Below, one piece after another: positions 29,658-39,185 of a DNA stretch of 41,231 bases; the stretch's first letter is position 1, and every line of letters starts with the position of its first letter. The translations under genes were made by a program, and so were the position numbers. The notes beneath the pieces were generated by a model. That model worked only from the letters and a program-made list of their open reading frames with translations, had not been told where the DNA came from and made no database searches. Location: contig CAZUZD010000017.1 in assembly GCA_964624465.1 (NCBI GenBank), forward strand, positions 1-41,231, read 5' to 3'. The stretch is from CAZUZD01 sp964624465 (GTDB taxonomy: Bacteria; Planctomycetota; Planctomycetia; Isosphaerales; Isosphaeraceae).

Positions 29658-32003
29658 TCACGACCCTGGCCGGTTCCCGCCGCCGAACGCCACGCGGAAC
29701 CAGTAGAGCTGCTTGCGGTCGCCGCGAATGCGCAGGTCCTCCAGGCAGGGGCCCAGGTCGGTCGGCTTCGGGACCCCCCGGTAAGCCGTCTTGCCGTTGA
29801 CCTGGACCTCGACCCGCTTGCTGAAGTCGAGCACCGTGGAGCCGACCCAGACGTCGAGCGCCGTGACCCCCGAAGTGTTGACCACCAGCTTGTTCAGCAC
29901 GGGGTTGGCCCGGTAGTTGATCGTGGCCGGCTTGAGGTTCTTGCCCTGGGGATCGACCGCCTCGGGCGGCAGGGCCCGGCGGTTGGCGAATCCCCGGATC
30001 ACGACGCCGAAATAGCGGACGTCGCAATCGCGGCCCGCCACGGCGTCGAACTCCTTGGGAGCCGGCTCGCGCCGGCGGCTGGCCATCCAGGCGAACAGCG
30101 CGGGCGCCTCTTCAGGGAGCGGCTCCAGGCCGCGCCGGTAGTACTCGGTGTAGATGACGTCCTGGTTGCGGACGATCAGGGGCTTGGCGAGCTGATCGAA
30201 GATCACCTCGTTGACCGCGGGCACCAGGCTCCCCTCGACGAGGTAGAGCGGGACCAGCGCGGCATTGGCGCGGGTCGACCAGACGTACTTGGCCGGCAGG
30301 CCGCAGATGCTGGCGACCCCGGCGAACAGGTCGGGGTGAGCCAGTCCCAGGTCGAGCGCCATGTTGGCCCCGAAGTGCTGACCGACGAGGAACACCCGGT
30401 CGGGGTCGATGGCGAACCGCTTGAGGGCATCCCGCAGGGCCAGCTCGACGGCGCCGTGCTCGGCCGGGCTGAACCGGTAGTCGCGGGTGGCCCCCCGCAG
30501 GTTGTACTCGGGGGCGATGATCAGGTACCCCTGCCGGCTCGCCTCGGCTTCCAGCCAGGCGATGGCCTCGGCCGGGGTGTCGTCGCCATGCAACGAGACG
30601 ATCGCGGGGTACGACCGCATCGGGTGGTACTCGGGGGGCAGGAACACCGAGTACTCACTGGGCTGGTCGGGGTTCGGGTCGTCGTAGACCCGCAGCACCC
30701 GGCTGCCGCCAGCCGGGACGGCCTGGAGGTCTGCCATCGGCGGGGGCATCCGGCGCACCAGGGCCGTCAATGTCGCCAGGTCGACCGGTTGCGAGTTCCC
30801 GTCGGCGGCCGGGATCGTCAGGGCCTCGAGCGACTGGACCAGCCGGTCACGCTCCGCGCGGTCGACGGCGGCCGTCGTGCGCAGGTACGACCGGACCAGC
30901 TCCCGGGCGCGCCAGAGCCCGTCGACGGCGGTGGGATCCTCGATGGCACCCTCCGCCCCCATCAACCAGCCGGAAGTCGCCAGGGCGAGCCGTCGGGCCG
31001 GGTCGAGGGTGGTCGAGGCCTTGCGGAATGGCTCGAACCGGTCGCGGACCGCGTCGGGAGCCCCCTCCAGCCCGGTCAAGAGTTCCAGCAGCCGCGGCTC
31101 GATCGTGCGCCGACCCTCGTCGCCGAGCCCGTCTGCGGCCGAGCGCAGGGCCTCGGCCAAAGCCCGGTCGTCATCGGCCTGCTGCTCGGCGGCGCGGAGC
31201 TGATCCCGGACGGTCGCGAGTACCTCGGCCGGGGCGTCGTCCAGGGGGAACGTCTGGAGCCGCTTGAGCGCCTCCTTCGGCTGACCGGCGGCCCGGCGCT
31301 GCTCCAGGTCCCGGAGCGCCTCCCGGGCGGACAGGCCCTGGACCATCGTCCGGACGGTTGCGACCGTCTCCTGGAGCTTGGGGAAGTCCTTCGCGATCCG
31401 GTCGAGCTCGGCGCGGGCCTCGGGGTACCACTCGGCCTGGATCAGGAACCGCCCAACCCGCAGCCGCTCGTTCTCGTTGTCCTGCTGGACGTGGCCGAGC
31501 AGGTCGACCACCAGCGGGCGCGGCACCTGGCCGAGTCCGACCACCCCGGTCCAGAAGCCGTCGATACCGCGGATCTTGGCGGCACGCGGGGTCACCTCGA
31601 TGATCGCCTGCTGCATCGTGATCGGCTTGCCGTTGGCCCGGCCGATGTACGAGAACTGCCGCCGGCCCAGCTCCTTCCAGGGCCCGGCCTGCACCTTGAT
31701 CGCGAACGGCGGCATCTCGCCCCCGTGGACGGTCATCGGCTGGTCGGCGAACTTGAACCGCTCGCCCGGCGGCGTCTCGTCGGGGGTGATCTCGGCGACC
31801 TTGGTGTCGCGGACCACCACCCGCCTCAGCCCGTCCGGGTCAAAGACCTGCACCAGCGACCCATCCCGGTCGACCGTGCCGCGGTACACCTCGCCCGACT
31901 TCAGCCGGACCTGCTCGGCCCAGGCACCGGCCAGGCCCAGCGGCAGCAGGAGCATCGCCGTGGCGAACAGTCGGGGGAGCACTCTCGGGCCGGTCCGGCT
32001 CAT
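29658..32003 (-). CDS. Exported esterase-fold protein with altered nucleophile elbow
   Basis: A 781-residue protein started at ATG 32003 (GAGGG about 10 nt upstream). Signal peptide LFATAMLLLPLGLAGAWA, then a beta-rich segment that includes VRLKSGEVYRGTVDRDG, a helical, repeat-like middle (about 200-440), and a C-terminal alpha/beta hydrolase domain (about 460-640) resembling PHB-depolymerase/esterase D-type proteins: SYPAIVSLHGDD, YLIIAPEYN, RVFLVGQHFGANMALD. At the elbow the expected Ser of GxSxG is His543 (G-Q-H-F-G), so classical serine hydrolysis is not possible there. The rest of the fold is well kept, which suggests binding or structural use rather than decay. About 100 residues of beta sandwich end the protein. 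Confidence 0.82.
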   Translation of the reverse strand: MSRTGPRVLPRLFATAMLLLPLGLAGAWAEQVRLKSGEVYRGTVDRDGSLVQVFDPDGLRRVVVRDTKVAEITPDETPPGERFKFADQPMTVHGGEMPPFAIKVQAGPWKELGRRQFSYIGRANGKPITMQQAIIEVTPRAAKIRGIDGFWTGVVGLGQVPRPLVVDLLGHVQQDNENERLRVGRFLIQAEWYPEARAELDRIAKDFPKLQETVATVRTMVQGLSAREALRDLEQRRAAGQPKEALKRLQTFPLDDAPAEVLATVRDQLRAAEQQADDDRALAEALRSAADGLGDEGRRTIEPRLLELLTGLEGAPDAVRDRFEPFRKASTTLDPARRLALATSGWLMGAEGAIEDPTAVDGLWRARELVRSYLRTTAAVDRAERDRLVQSLEALTIPAADGNSQPVDLATLTALVRRMPPPMADLQAVPAGGSRVLRVYDDPNPDQPSEYSVFLPPEYHPMRSYPAIVSLHGDDTPAEAIAWLEAEASRQGYLIIAPEYNLRGATRDYRFSPAEHGAVELALRDALKRFAIDPDRVFLVGQHFGANMALDLGLAHPDLFAGVASICGLPAKYVWSTRANAALVPLYLVEGSLVPAVNEVIFDQLAKPLIVRNQDVIYTEYYRRGLEPLPEEAPALFAWMASRRREPAPKEFDAVAGRDCDVRYFGVVIRGFANRRALPPEAVDPQGKNLKPATINYRANPVLNKLVVNTSGVTALDVWVGSTVLDFSKRVEVQVNGKTAYRGVPKPTDLGPCLEDLRIRGDRKQLYWFRVAFGGGNRPGS

Positions 32004-32107
32004 GGGCGGCGATCCCTCGGCGCGGTGCTGGCCGGCGCAACCCGACCGCCGGCGCCCGAGTGCGATCGGACCCACCGACCACCCTCCCTGGCCCCGGCTC
32101 GAGGTCC

Positions 32108-32134
32108 CATTGTCCCCCCCAGGGCCCGCCGGTC
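32108..32134 (-). promoter_or_regulatory. Weak promoter candidate for the esterase-like gene
   Basis: On the minus strand TTGACC (32134-32129) and GACAAT (32113-32108) are 15 nt apart, shorter than ideal. The divergent gap 32004-32413 (410 nt) holds no gene; its part from about 32190 to 32350 is markedly A/T-richer, with an A7 run at 32242-32248, and must contain the control region of the surface protein gene too, but I see no convincing + strand promoter. Confidence 0.3.
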
Positions 32135-32413
32135 AAGCCCCCGACTCCGCGCGATCCCCATCCGGGGCGCAAGGCTCAGACCTTCTGCCACTTGTGTGAT
32201 TCAGATCCAGCATACGGGCGAAATGGATTTCGTTCCCAAGAAAAAAACGGAATGAAAAGGTGGTTTCGCATCCTTGACCATTCGTGCATCGCGGGGGAAG
32301 CTGGCTCAGGTGATCTGATGGGAGTGATCAATAATCGGCCTTGTGCGAAGTTGATCGATCTCGGGCCCGCTCGTGTCCCCCCCCCTCTCCCGCCATGTGA
32401 GGAGCGTCGCCTC

Positions 32414-35400
32414 GTGAATCCTCGTCAAACCCGGTCGAACGTCCCCGCCCGCCGCAGTCGCCTGTCGCGTCGCCCGCAGCTCGAATCGCTGGAGTCCCGC
32501 CAGCTCCTGGCCACCTTCCAGGTGACCAATGCGTCGGACGCCGATGCCCCTGGCACGCTCCGAAGGGCGATCCTCGATGCCAACCGGACCGGCGGCGCGG
32601 ATCGGATCGAGTTCGGGATCCCGGGCGAAGGGACGCAGACGATCCGGCTCGGCAGCCCGCTGCCGGAGATCACGGACACGGTGGTCATCGACGGCTACAC
32701 GCAATCGGACCAGGCCAACTATTACGGCAAGCCGTTGATCGAGCTCGTCGGCCCGAGCTCGTCGGGCAATGCCATCAACGTGGCGGGGGCGGCGTCGAAG
32801 CTGATCGGGCTCGCGATCAACGGGGCGGACGGGGCCGGGATCCGGATCGGTGCGGATGACGTCACGGTCACCGGGTGCTTCGTCGGGGCGCCGCCGGTCG
32901 GGGGCTCCTCGAACCAGAACGCCGGCTCGGGGATCGTGGTCGCCAGCGGCCGCCGGGTCACGATCGGGGGGACGCAGCCGGGCCAGCTCAACGTGATCGC
33001 AGCCAGCGGGGGCCCGGGCATCCAGGTCGAGGCGGCCGCCTCGACGACCATGATCATCGGCAACATGATCGGGCTGGACGGTTCGGGGCAGGTCGGCCTG
33101 CCCAATGCCGTCGGCATCCTGGTCAACGGCGCCAGCTTCACCCGCATCGGCGGGACCGAGCCGGGCCAGAGCAACGTGATCTCCGGGAACACCGGCGCCG
33201 CCGTCCAGATCCAGGGAGACGCTCGCTTCACCCGGGTGCAGGCCAACCGAATCGGTGTGAGCCAGGACGGCCTGGCCGTGGTCGCGAACGGCTCCGGAGT
33301 GCAGGTGCTGGGAGGCAGCTCCACGGTCATTGGCGGCAGCAATGAGGGAGAGGGGAACCAGATTGGCGGCAACCGGGGCCCGGGCGTCCTGGTCTCGGGT
33401 GTCTCCGGGACCCTGATCCAGGGCAACTGGATCGGCACCGACGCCGCCGGGGTCCGGAACCTCGGCAACGGCGCCGAGGGCATCCGGCTCGAGGCCGGCA
33501 CCCGCCTGACGAGCGTGGGCGGGCTGGTGGCCGGTGCCGCCAACACCATCGCCTTCAACGCCGGGGCCGGCGTCAGCGTGGTCGGCGACACCACCCAGAG
33601 CAACCCGATCCTCAGCAACGCCATCTTCGCGAACCGTGGCCTGGGCATCGACCTCGGCGGCAATGGCGTCACCCCGAACTCCGGCACGGGCACCGGCGCC
33701 GGGCCGAACGCGCTCCAGCCGTACCCCGTGATCACCAAGGCGGCCACCGCCGGCGGCCGGACCCTGGTCCAGGGATCCTTCTCCGGCGTGCCGAACACCA
33801 CCTACCGGATCCAGTACTTCGCCAGCGCCACGGCCAACGCCAGTGGGTTCGGCGAGGGACAGCGGCTGGTCGGCCAGCAGGATCTGACGACCAACAGCCT
33901 GGGGAGCGGGCGGATCAACGTGGTGCTGGAGACTCCCACCGGGGTGGGCGAGGTCCTGAGCACGACGGTCACCACGCTCCCGACCGACACCGGCAACACC
34001 TCGGAGTTCTCGAACGCCCGCCCCGTCGCGGTGGCACAGCAGGCCGACCTGGTGCTCTCGCTGACCGCCAGCCCCGACCCGGGAACCATCGGGACCGCGC
34101 TGCAGTACACCCTGACGGTCTTCAACCGGGGTCCCGACCCTGCGACCGACGTGAACCTGGAGCAACTGCTCCCGACCGGCGTCGCACTGGGGGCCATCAC
34201 GAGCACCCAGGGGACCACCACGGTGACCGCCGGCGTGCTCACCGCGAAGCTCGGGACGCTCGCCCCCGGGGCCTCGGCCCGGGTGACCGTCGTCTTCACC
34301 CCGAACACGGTGGGAATCCTGGCGACCTCGGCCGAGGTCTTCAGCGGCGAGATCGACATCGACGGCTCGAACAACGCCGCGAGCCTGAGCACGCGGGTCG
34401 GCTACCCGGCCGATCTGAGCGTGACCCTGCGGAGCGACCCTTCCCCGGCGGTCCAGAGTCGTCCGCTCGAATTCGTGGCGATCGTCACGAATCAGGGCCC
34501 CGGCCCCGCCAGCGGGGTCGTCCTGCGCACGCCGAGGCCGGTCGGTTCCGAGTTGCTCGGCGCCTACACCGGCCAGGGCACGGTCACTATCCAGGCCGAC
34601 GCGATCATCGTCGACATCGGCACCCTCGCCAGCTCCTCCTCGGCCGTGGTGCGGCTGATCCTCCAGCCCACGCAGCTCGGCACCCTCGGGCAGACGGTCA
34701 GCGTCACGACCCAGGACATCGACCCGAACCTCGCCAACAATTCCGCCACCGCCACCGCGACCGTGTTGCCGGCCGTCGACCTCGCCCTGAGCCTGGCTGC
34801 CGCGCCCTCCCCGGTCGCGCTCGGCGAGCCGGTGCAGCTGGTCGGCACGATCTCCAACAGCGGCCCCTCGGAGGCCGACGATGCCGTCGCGCAGCTGATC
34901 CTGCCCGCCGGCCTCGGCTACGTGAGTGCCACGACCAGCCAGGGTGGCCCCGTCGAGTTCGATGCCGTCACCGGTCGCGTGCGACTGCCGCTGGGCACCC
35001 TGGCCGTCGGCAGCAGCGCCTCGTTCACGGTCACGGCCCTGGCCAACGTGTCCAGCCGGATCACGACCACCGCGACGATCGCGTCCGGCGAGATCGACCT
35101 GGCCGTGGAGGACAACACCGCCGCGGCGACGGTCCTCATCAACCCCTCTGACCTGGCGATCGTGAGCCAGTCGACCGAGCCCGCTGGGCCGCTCGTGGGT
35201 CAGCCCTTCGACCTCGTACTCCAGGTCCAGAACCGGGGGCCATTCGCCGCCGAGGGTGCGGTCCTGACGCAGGTGCTCCCCGCCGGGCTGACCGTCCTCG
35301 GGGGCACCGCCTCGCAGGGGACCTGGGCCTACGACGAGAGCACGAGAACCGTCACCGCCACGCTGGACCGCCTCGACACGAACGGGACGGCGACCGTGCG

Positions 35401-36913
35401 GGTCCGGGTCCAGTCGGCCGGGGTGGGAGCGTTCGCGACGTCCGCACTCGTGAGCACGACGACGCTGGATCAGGACTCGACCAACGACGTGCTGGATGCG
35501 ACGGTCTTCGTCGGCGCCGCCGATCTGGCCGTGTCGCAGACGGCCTCGTCGTCGAGTCCGTTCGCCGGCGACTCGCTGGTGTTCACGGTCCTGGTTCGCA
35601 ACAACGGCCCGGCGACTGCGACCGACGTCCGGCTCGCGGACTCGCTGCCCTCCGGCCTCCAGCTCGTCTCGGCCACGACGACCCAGGGCCAGGTGACCAT
35701 GCAGGGCTCGACCCTCACGGGCCGCCTGGGCGACATCGCCCCGGGCCGCTCGGTCACGGTCGTGATCGCGACGATCCCGCTCGTCGGTGGGCTCCTCACC
35801 CATCGCGTCTCGGTCACCGGCGGACCGCTGGACAGCAATCCCACGAACAACGTCGCCAGCCTGTCGATCCCGGTCGCCAACGCGGCCGGCGCCCTCGGGT
35901 TCGAGGTGGCCGGGGTCACCGTCGACGAGACGGCCGCGACTGCGGTCCTCACCGTCCGACGGACCTCGGGGCTGCTGGGTGCCGTCAGCGTGAAGCTTCA
36001 GACCGTGGACGGCACCGCGAAGGCCGGCGTGAATTTCAAGGCGACGTCCGAGATCCTGCACTTCGCCGACGGCCAGACCTCGCAGTCGGTCAGCATCCCG
36101 CTGATCCGGGACGGTGAGGTCACCCCCGACCTGACCTTCCGCGCCGTGCTGAGCGCCCCCACCGGCGGGGCGAGCCTTGCGGCCCTCGCCACGCAGTCGG
36201 TCCTGATCCGCAACGCCGACCGCGACACGGTCACGCCCGTGCTCGGCGATGTCGTCCTCCAGGGCCCGGGGGCCCGAATCGAGGCCGTCACGCTCCGGTT
36301 CAGCGAGCGCCTGGACCCGGCCCGGGCCTCCGATCCGGCCAACTACCGGATCGTGCTCGCCAGCGGCTCGACCGTCCCGGTCCAGGCTGTACGCTACGAC
36401 CCCGCGCTCCAGTCGGTGGTGCTGACGACCGCCGGTGGCATTGCCCCGGGCACTGGATTCACGACGTTGAGCCTCAACGCCGGCCCCGGCGGGCTGACCG
36501 ATCGATTCGGCAACCCGCTGGCGGGCGCCGTGAATGGCCGCTACGACGTGAGCTTTGCCAGGGGTTCGAGCCTCCGCTACAGCGACGCTGACGGTGACCA
36601 GGTCAGCCTGCAACTCTCGCGGGGCGGCGTGCTGGAGCTGATCCGGACGGCCCAGGGCGATGCGCGGGTGCTGCGCCTGAACGCTCCGATCCCCTCGCGG
36701 AGTGTCCTCTCGGGCACCGTCCGGCGCTCGGGGCAGCGGGGCAACGGCGCCACGAACCTGGGCCGGATCGACGGCCTGCAGGGGGGCGTCGTCCGCTCGA
36801 CCCTGACCACCGGACCGTTCTACGTCGACAGCCAGCTCCAGGCGCCGACGCCGCCCCGGCCGGCTGCCCTGCCCCGCGGCCCGTTGTCGGTGACGCCGCG
36901 GACCCGGCGCTGA
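32414..36913 (+). CDS. Giant planctomycete surface protein: beta-helix, five DUF11 repeats, Calx-beta
   Basis: A 1499-residue exported protein. GTG 32414 is chosen (GAGGAG 9 nt upstream); an ATG at 32251 is in frame but lacks a ribosome site. Residues 1-33 end in LESLESRQLLA, the N-terminal signature of many large planctomycete cell-surface proteins. Then: a right-handed beta-helix with GTLRRAILDANRTGG and recurrent IGGTxPGQxNVI turns (about 40-400); five tandem DUF11-type domains of about 120 residues starting near 544, 666, 788, 913 and 1036, each with DLxLS, NxGPxxAxxV and NNxA motifs; a Calx-beta domain (about 1158-1270, VDGTAKAGVNF); an Ig-like SwmB/Big_5-type domain (about 1273-1385, LRFSERLDPARASDPANY); and a basic tail. 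No sortase or membrane anchor is seen. Likely adhesion or envelope role. Confidence 0.9.
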   Translation: MNPRQTRSNVPARRSRLSRRPQLESLESRQLLATFQVTNASDADAPGTLRRAILDANRTGGADRIEFGIPGEGTQTIRLGSPLPEITDTVVIDGYTQSDQANYYGKPLIELVGPSSSGNAINVAGAASKLIGLAINGADGAGIRIGADDVTVTGCFVGAPPVGGSSNQNAGSGIVVASGRRVTIGGTQPGQLNVIAASGGPGIQVEAAASTTMIIGNMIGLDGSGQVGLPNAVGILVNGASFTRIGGTEPGQSNVISGNTGAAVQIQGDARFTRVQANRIGVSQDGLAVVANGSGVQVLGGSSTVIGGSNEGEGNQIGGNRGPGVLVSGVSGTLIQGNWIGTDAAGVRNLGNGAEGIRLEAGTRLTSVGGLVAGAANTIAFNAGAGVSVVGDTTQSNPILSNAIFANRGLGIDLGGNGVTPNSGTGTGAGPNALQPYPVITKAATAGGRTLVQGSFSGVPNTTYRIQYFASATANASGFGEGQRLVGQQDLTTNSLGSGRINVVLETPTGVGEVLSTTVTTLPTDTGNTSEFSNARPVAVAQQADLVLSLTASPDPGTIGTALQYTLTVFNRGPDPATDVNLEQLLPTGVALGAITSTQGTTTVTAGVLTAKLGTLAPGASARVTVVFTPNTVGILATSAEVFSGEIDIDGSNNAASLSTRVGYPADLSVTLRSDPSPAVQSRPLEFVAIVTNQGPGPASGVVLRTPRPVGSELLGAYTGQGTVTIQADAIIVDIGTLASSSSAVVRLILQPTQLGTLGQTVSVTTQDIDPNLANNSATATATVLPAVDLALSLAAAPSPVALGEPVQLVGTISNSGPSEADDAVAQLILPAGLGYVSATTSQGGPVEFDAVTGRVRLPLGTLAVGSSASFTVTALANVSSRITTTATIASGEIDLAVEDNTAAATVLINPSDLAIVSQSTEPAGPLVGQPFDLVLQVQNRGPFAAEGAVLTQVLPAGLTVLGGTASQGTWAYDESTRTVTATLDRLDTNGTATVRVRVQSAGVGAFATSALVSTTTLDQDSTNDVLDATVFVGAADLAVSQTASSSSPFAGDSLVFTVLVRNNGPATATDVRLADSLPSGLQLVSATTTQGQVTMQGSTLTGRLGDIAPGRSVTVVIATIPLVGGLLTHRVSVTGGPLDSNPTNNVASLSIPVANAAGALGFEVAGVTVDETAATAVLTVRRTSGLLGAVSVKLQTVDGTAKAGVNFKATSEILHFADGQTSQSVSIPLIRDGEVTPDLTFRAVLSAPTGGASLAALATQSVLIRNADRDTVTPVLGDVVLQGPGARIEAVTLRFSERLDPARASDPANYRIVLASGSTVPVQAVRYDPALQSVVLTTAGGIAPGTGFTTLSLNAGPGGLTDRFGNPLAGAVNGRYDVSFARGSSLRYSDADGDQVSLQLSRGGVLELIRTAQGDARVLRLNAPIPSRSVLSGTVRRSGQRGNGATNLGRIDGLQGGVVRSTLTTGPFYVDSQLQAPTPPRPAALPRGPLSVTPRTRR

Positions 36914-36925
36914 TCCGACACGGCG

Positions 36926-36946
36926 GGTGGCCGGATCTCGGCCACC
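36926..36946 (+). terminator. Hairpin after the surface protein gene
   Basis: GGTGGCCG (36926-36933) pairs with CGGCCACC (36939-36946), 8 bp with a 5-nt loop, 13 nt past the stop codon. A second, stronger hairpin follows. Confidence 0.45.
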
Positions 36947-36973
36947 TGCCACCGATCCGATCCCGAGCGATCC

Positions 36974-37016
36974 CCGCCGGCCGGCTGCTCCCTTCGAGCG
37001 GTCGGCCGGCGGTCTT
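36974..37016. terminator. Strong bidirectional terminator hairpin
   Basis: CCGCCGGCCG (36974-36983) pairs with CGGCCGGCGG (37003-37012), and within it GCTC (36987-36990) with GAGC (36996-36999) via one C-G and two G-U pairs, giving about 17 bp around a CCTTC loop. TCTTT follows on +. It lies between the surface protein gene and the convergent kinase gene. Confidence 0.65.
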
Positions 37017-37028
37017 TGCGCACACCGG

Positions 37029-37946
37029 TCAGGCTCCGGGTCGCGGCTCGGGCCAGCCCGCGAGCCGGCGCAGCTCGTCTGGCAGCGGCGGGGTCCCGCC
37101 CGGCTGGGTGCAGACGTGAGCGGCCACGGCGTTCGCGTGGGCGTTGATCTCGTCGAGGGTTCGACCGGCGAGCCAGCCCACGACCAGTGTCGCCGTGAAG
37201 GCGTCGCCAGCACCCACCGTGTCGACGATCGCGACGGGCCGGCCCGCATGCTCCGACCAGTGCTCCGGGGTCCAGAGCAGGCTGCCGTGACCGCCACGCG
37301 TGAGGGCGATCATCCTCAGGCCGAAGCGCCGGGCCAGCCCCTCGATCGCCGCGCGGGGGCGATCGGTCGGCAGGCCGAATTGCTGAGCGAGCCGCGGCAA
37401 CTCCTCATCGTTGAGCTTGAGCACGCTGGCCCGCTCCAGCGACCCGGCGATCACCTCCGGCTCGATGTAGGGCGGCCTGAGGTTCACGTCGAAGACCCGC
37501 AGCGCCTCGGGCCGGGTGGCGTCGAGGAGGGCCGCGATCGCCCGTCGCGACGGTGCCGCCCGCTGCGCCAGGCTGCCGAAGCACACGGCCTCGGCGGCCG
37601 CCGCCAGCTCCAGGGCCGTGGAATCGGCCTCGATGCGGTCCCAGGCCACACCCTCGTGGATGGTGTACGACGGCTGCCCCCCCGGACCCAGGCTCACGCT
37701 GACGGTGCCGGTCGGGGCGGCGGGGTCAATCTGAACGCCGCGGGCTGGCAGGGCGAGCGCCTGGAATCGATCGAGGATCTCACGTCCCGGGCCGTCGTCC
37801 CCCACCCGGGTGACGAGACTGGCGTCGGCCTTCAGCTCGCGGCACTGGAACGCGAAGTTTCCTGGCGCACCGCCGAGCTGCTTGCCGGCTGGGAGCAGGT
37901 CCCAGAGCACCTCGCCCACGGCCAGGATCTTCGGGGGAAGGGTCAT
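37029..37946 (-). CDS. PfkB-family carbohydrate kinase (fructokinase-like)
   Basis: A 305-residue ribokinase-fold sugar kinase. Both family signatures are clear: LGGAPGNFAFQ (24-33) near the N-terminus, contacting the sugar, and DTVGAGDAFTA (242-252) with catalytic base Asp248 and the anion hole. VFDVNLRPP (151-159) and LKLNDEEL (177-184) are typical of the fructokinase branch. PfkB enzymes phosphorylate the primary hydroxyl of furanose sugars or nucleosides using ATP; fructose is the best guess but no pathway genes flank it. The M29 aminopeptidase gene lies 63 nt upstream on the same strand, so the two may be co-transcribed without functional relation. Confidence 0.9.
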   Translation of the reverse strand: MTLPPKILAVGEVLWDLLPAGKQLGGAPGNFAFQCRELKADASLVTRVGDDGPGREILDRFQALALPARGVQIDPAAPTGTVSVSLGPGGQPSYTIHEGVAWDRIEADSTALELAAAAEAVCFGSLAQRAAPSRRAIAALLDATRPEALRVFDVNLRPPYIEPEVIAGSLERASVLKLNDEELPRLAQQFGLPTDRPRAAIEGLARRFGLRMIALTRGGHGSLLWTPEHWSEHAGRPVAIVDTVGAGDAFTATLVVGWLAGRTLDEINAHANAVAAHVCTQPGGTPPLPDELRRLAGWPEPRPGA

Positions 37947-38009
37947 GGTGGCCGTTCTCGGTACCTGGGACGGGCGGGATCAAGAGCCTGCGAACGGAGC
38001 TCGGCCGAT

Positions 38010-39125
38010 TTACTCGGGGTCGAGCGCCTGCAGCTCCTCGGGGAGGAACCGGCCGTTGATGCGGATCGGCTCGCCGTCGAAGATGATCGCACCGCCGCCG
38101 GTCTCGGGGCGCTGGATCTGGACCAGGTCCCAGTGGATCTTCGAGCGGTTGCCGTTGTCCGCCTCGTCGTAGGCGTTGCCCGGGGTGAAGTGGAAGCTGC
38201 CGGCGATCTTCTCGTCGAAGAGGATGTCGCGCATGGGGTGGAGGATCCGCGGATTGCAGCCGATCGACCACTCGCCGATGTACGAGGCGCCCTCGTCGGC
38301 GGCGAGGATCGACTGCAACTTGGCCGGATCGCCGCCGCTGCACTCCGCCCTCACGATCCGTCCGCGCTCGAAGTGCAGCTTCACGCCGTCGAACGACGTG
38401 CCCTGATAGATTGTCGGCGTGTTGAACCGCACGTGGCCCTCGACCGAGGCGCGCACCGGGGCGGTGAAGACCTCGCCATCCGGGATGTTCATCTCGCCCG
38501 AGCAGGTGACGACCGGGATGCCGTCGATCGAGAACCGCAGGTCGGTCTCGGGACCCGTGATGTGCACCTGCTTCGCTCGCTCCATCCGCTGCTTCAAGGG
38601 CTGGAGGGCCCGGGAGAGCCGGCCGTAGTCGATGTTGCAGACGTCGAAGTAGAAGTCCTCGAACGCCTCGGTGCTCATCCCCGCCTGCTGGGCCATGCTC
38701 GCGTTCGGCATCCGCAGCACGCACCAGCGGGTGTGGCGAATCCGGCGCTCGAAGTGCACGGGCTTGAGGTAGTGGGTGTTGTAGAGCTCGAGGCGGTCGG
38801 CGCCGACGTCGGACATCTCGTTGACGTTGCGCGCCCCCCGCAGCCCGATGTAGGCCTGCACTCGTTCCATGCGATGCAGGTCGACGGCGCCCCAGGTGGC
38901 CATCTGGGCCTCCGAGGCGTTGCGGACCAGCTCCCGCATCACCCGGGAATCGCGGAGCTCCACCAGGACCGAGGCCCCGCGACGGGCGGCCTTCTTGACC
39001 AGGAGCCGCGGCAGGGTCGTGTCGTCGAGGTCGAAGCACTCGACCAGCAGCGTCTCGCCGGCCTGGAGCCGGGTGGAGTGGTTCAGCAGGATCTCGGCGA
39101 GGGTGTCCCAGCGCGGATCGGGCAT
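38010..39125 (-). CDS. M29-family (AmpS/AmpT) aminopeptidase
   Basis: A 371-residue cytoplasmic metallo-aminopeptidase started at ATG 39125 (GGAAGG 9 nt upstream); the frame is open far upstream but lacks family sequence. The thermophilic aminopeptidase fold is recognisable by CSGEMNIPDGEVFTAP, with its metal-binding Glu residues, then YIGEWSIGCNPRI and the C-terminal FDEKIAGSFHFTPGNAYDEADNGNRSKIHWD block containing the second metal-site His/Asp set. Typical M29 length is about 370-410. These enzymes remove N-terminal residues from peptides using cobalt or zinc. No operon partner other than the sugar kinase downstream. Confidence 0.92.
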   Translation of the reverse strand: MPDPRWDTLAEILLNHSTRLQAGETLLVECFDLDDTTLPRLLVKKAARRGASVLVELRDSRVMRELVRNASEAQMATWGAVDLHRMERVQAYIGLRGARNVNEMSDVGADRLELYNTHYLKPVHFERRIRHTRWCVLRMPNASMAQQAGMSTEAFEDFYFDVCNIDYGRLSRALQPLKQRMERAKQVHITGPETDLRFSIDGIPVVTCSGEMNIPDGEVFTAPVRASVEGHVRFNTPTIYQGTSFDGVKLHFERGRIVRAECSGGDPAKLQSILAADEGASYIGEWSIGCNPRILHPMRDILFDEKIAGSFHFTPGNAYDEADNGNRSKIHWDLVQIQRPETGGGAIIFDGEPIRINGRFLPEELQALDPE

Positions 39126-39156
39126 CGCGGCGGTCCTTCCGGGCGCGGCCGGGGCA

Positions 39157-39185
39157 TTGCGGCCGCCTGGAGGTTGCTTTAGGCT
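39157..39185 (+). promoter_or_regulatory. Possible promoter for the SDR gene
   Basis: TTGCGG (39157-39162) and TAGGCT (39180-39185) are 17 nt apart, in the 237-nt divergent gap between the aminopeptidase and SDR genes. It gives a long leader of about 170 nt. Moderate match only. Confidence 0.35.

Noticed and set aside
29559..32255. An 898-codon open frame on the plus strand opposite the esterase-like gene
   Set aside because: No recognisable domains, composition typical of a reverse-frame shadow; the minus-strand protein has a signal peptide and a known fold.
33000..33500. Recurrent GGGACG/CAACGTGATC-like motifs as a DNA repeat array
   Set aside because: They are codons for the repeated IGGTxPGQxNVI turns of the beta-helix, not an independent repeat or CRISPR.
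32306..37297. A 1663-codon open frame on the minus strand opposite the surface protein
   Set aside because: It mirrors the surface gene, is full of Arg/Gly/Asp/Gln low-complexity sequence and has no domain. Long stop-free antisense frames are expected at this GC content.
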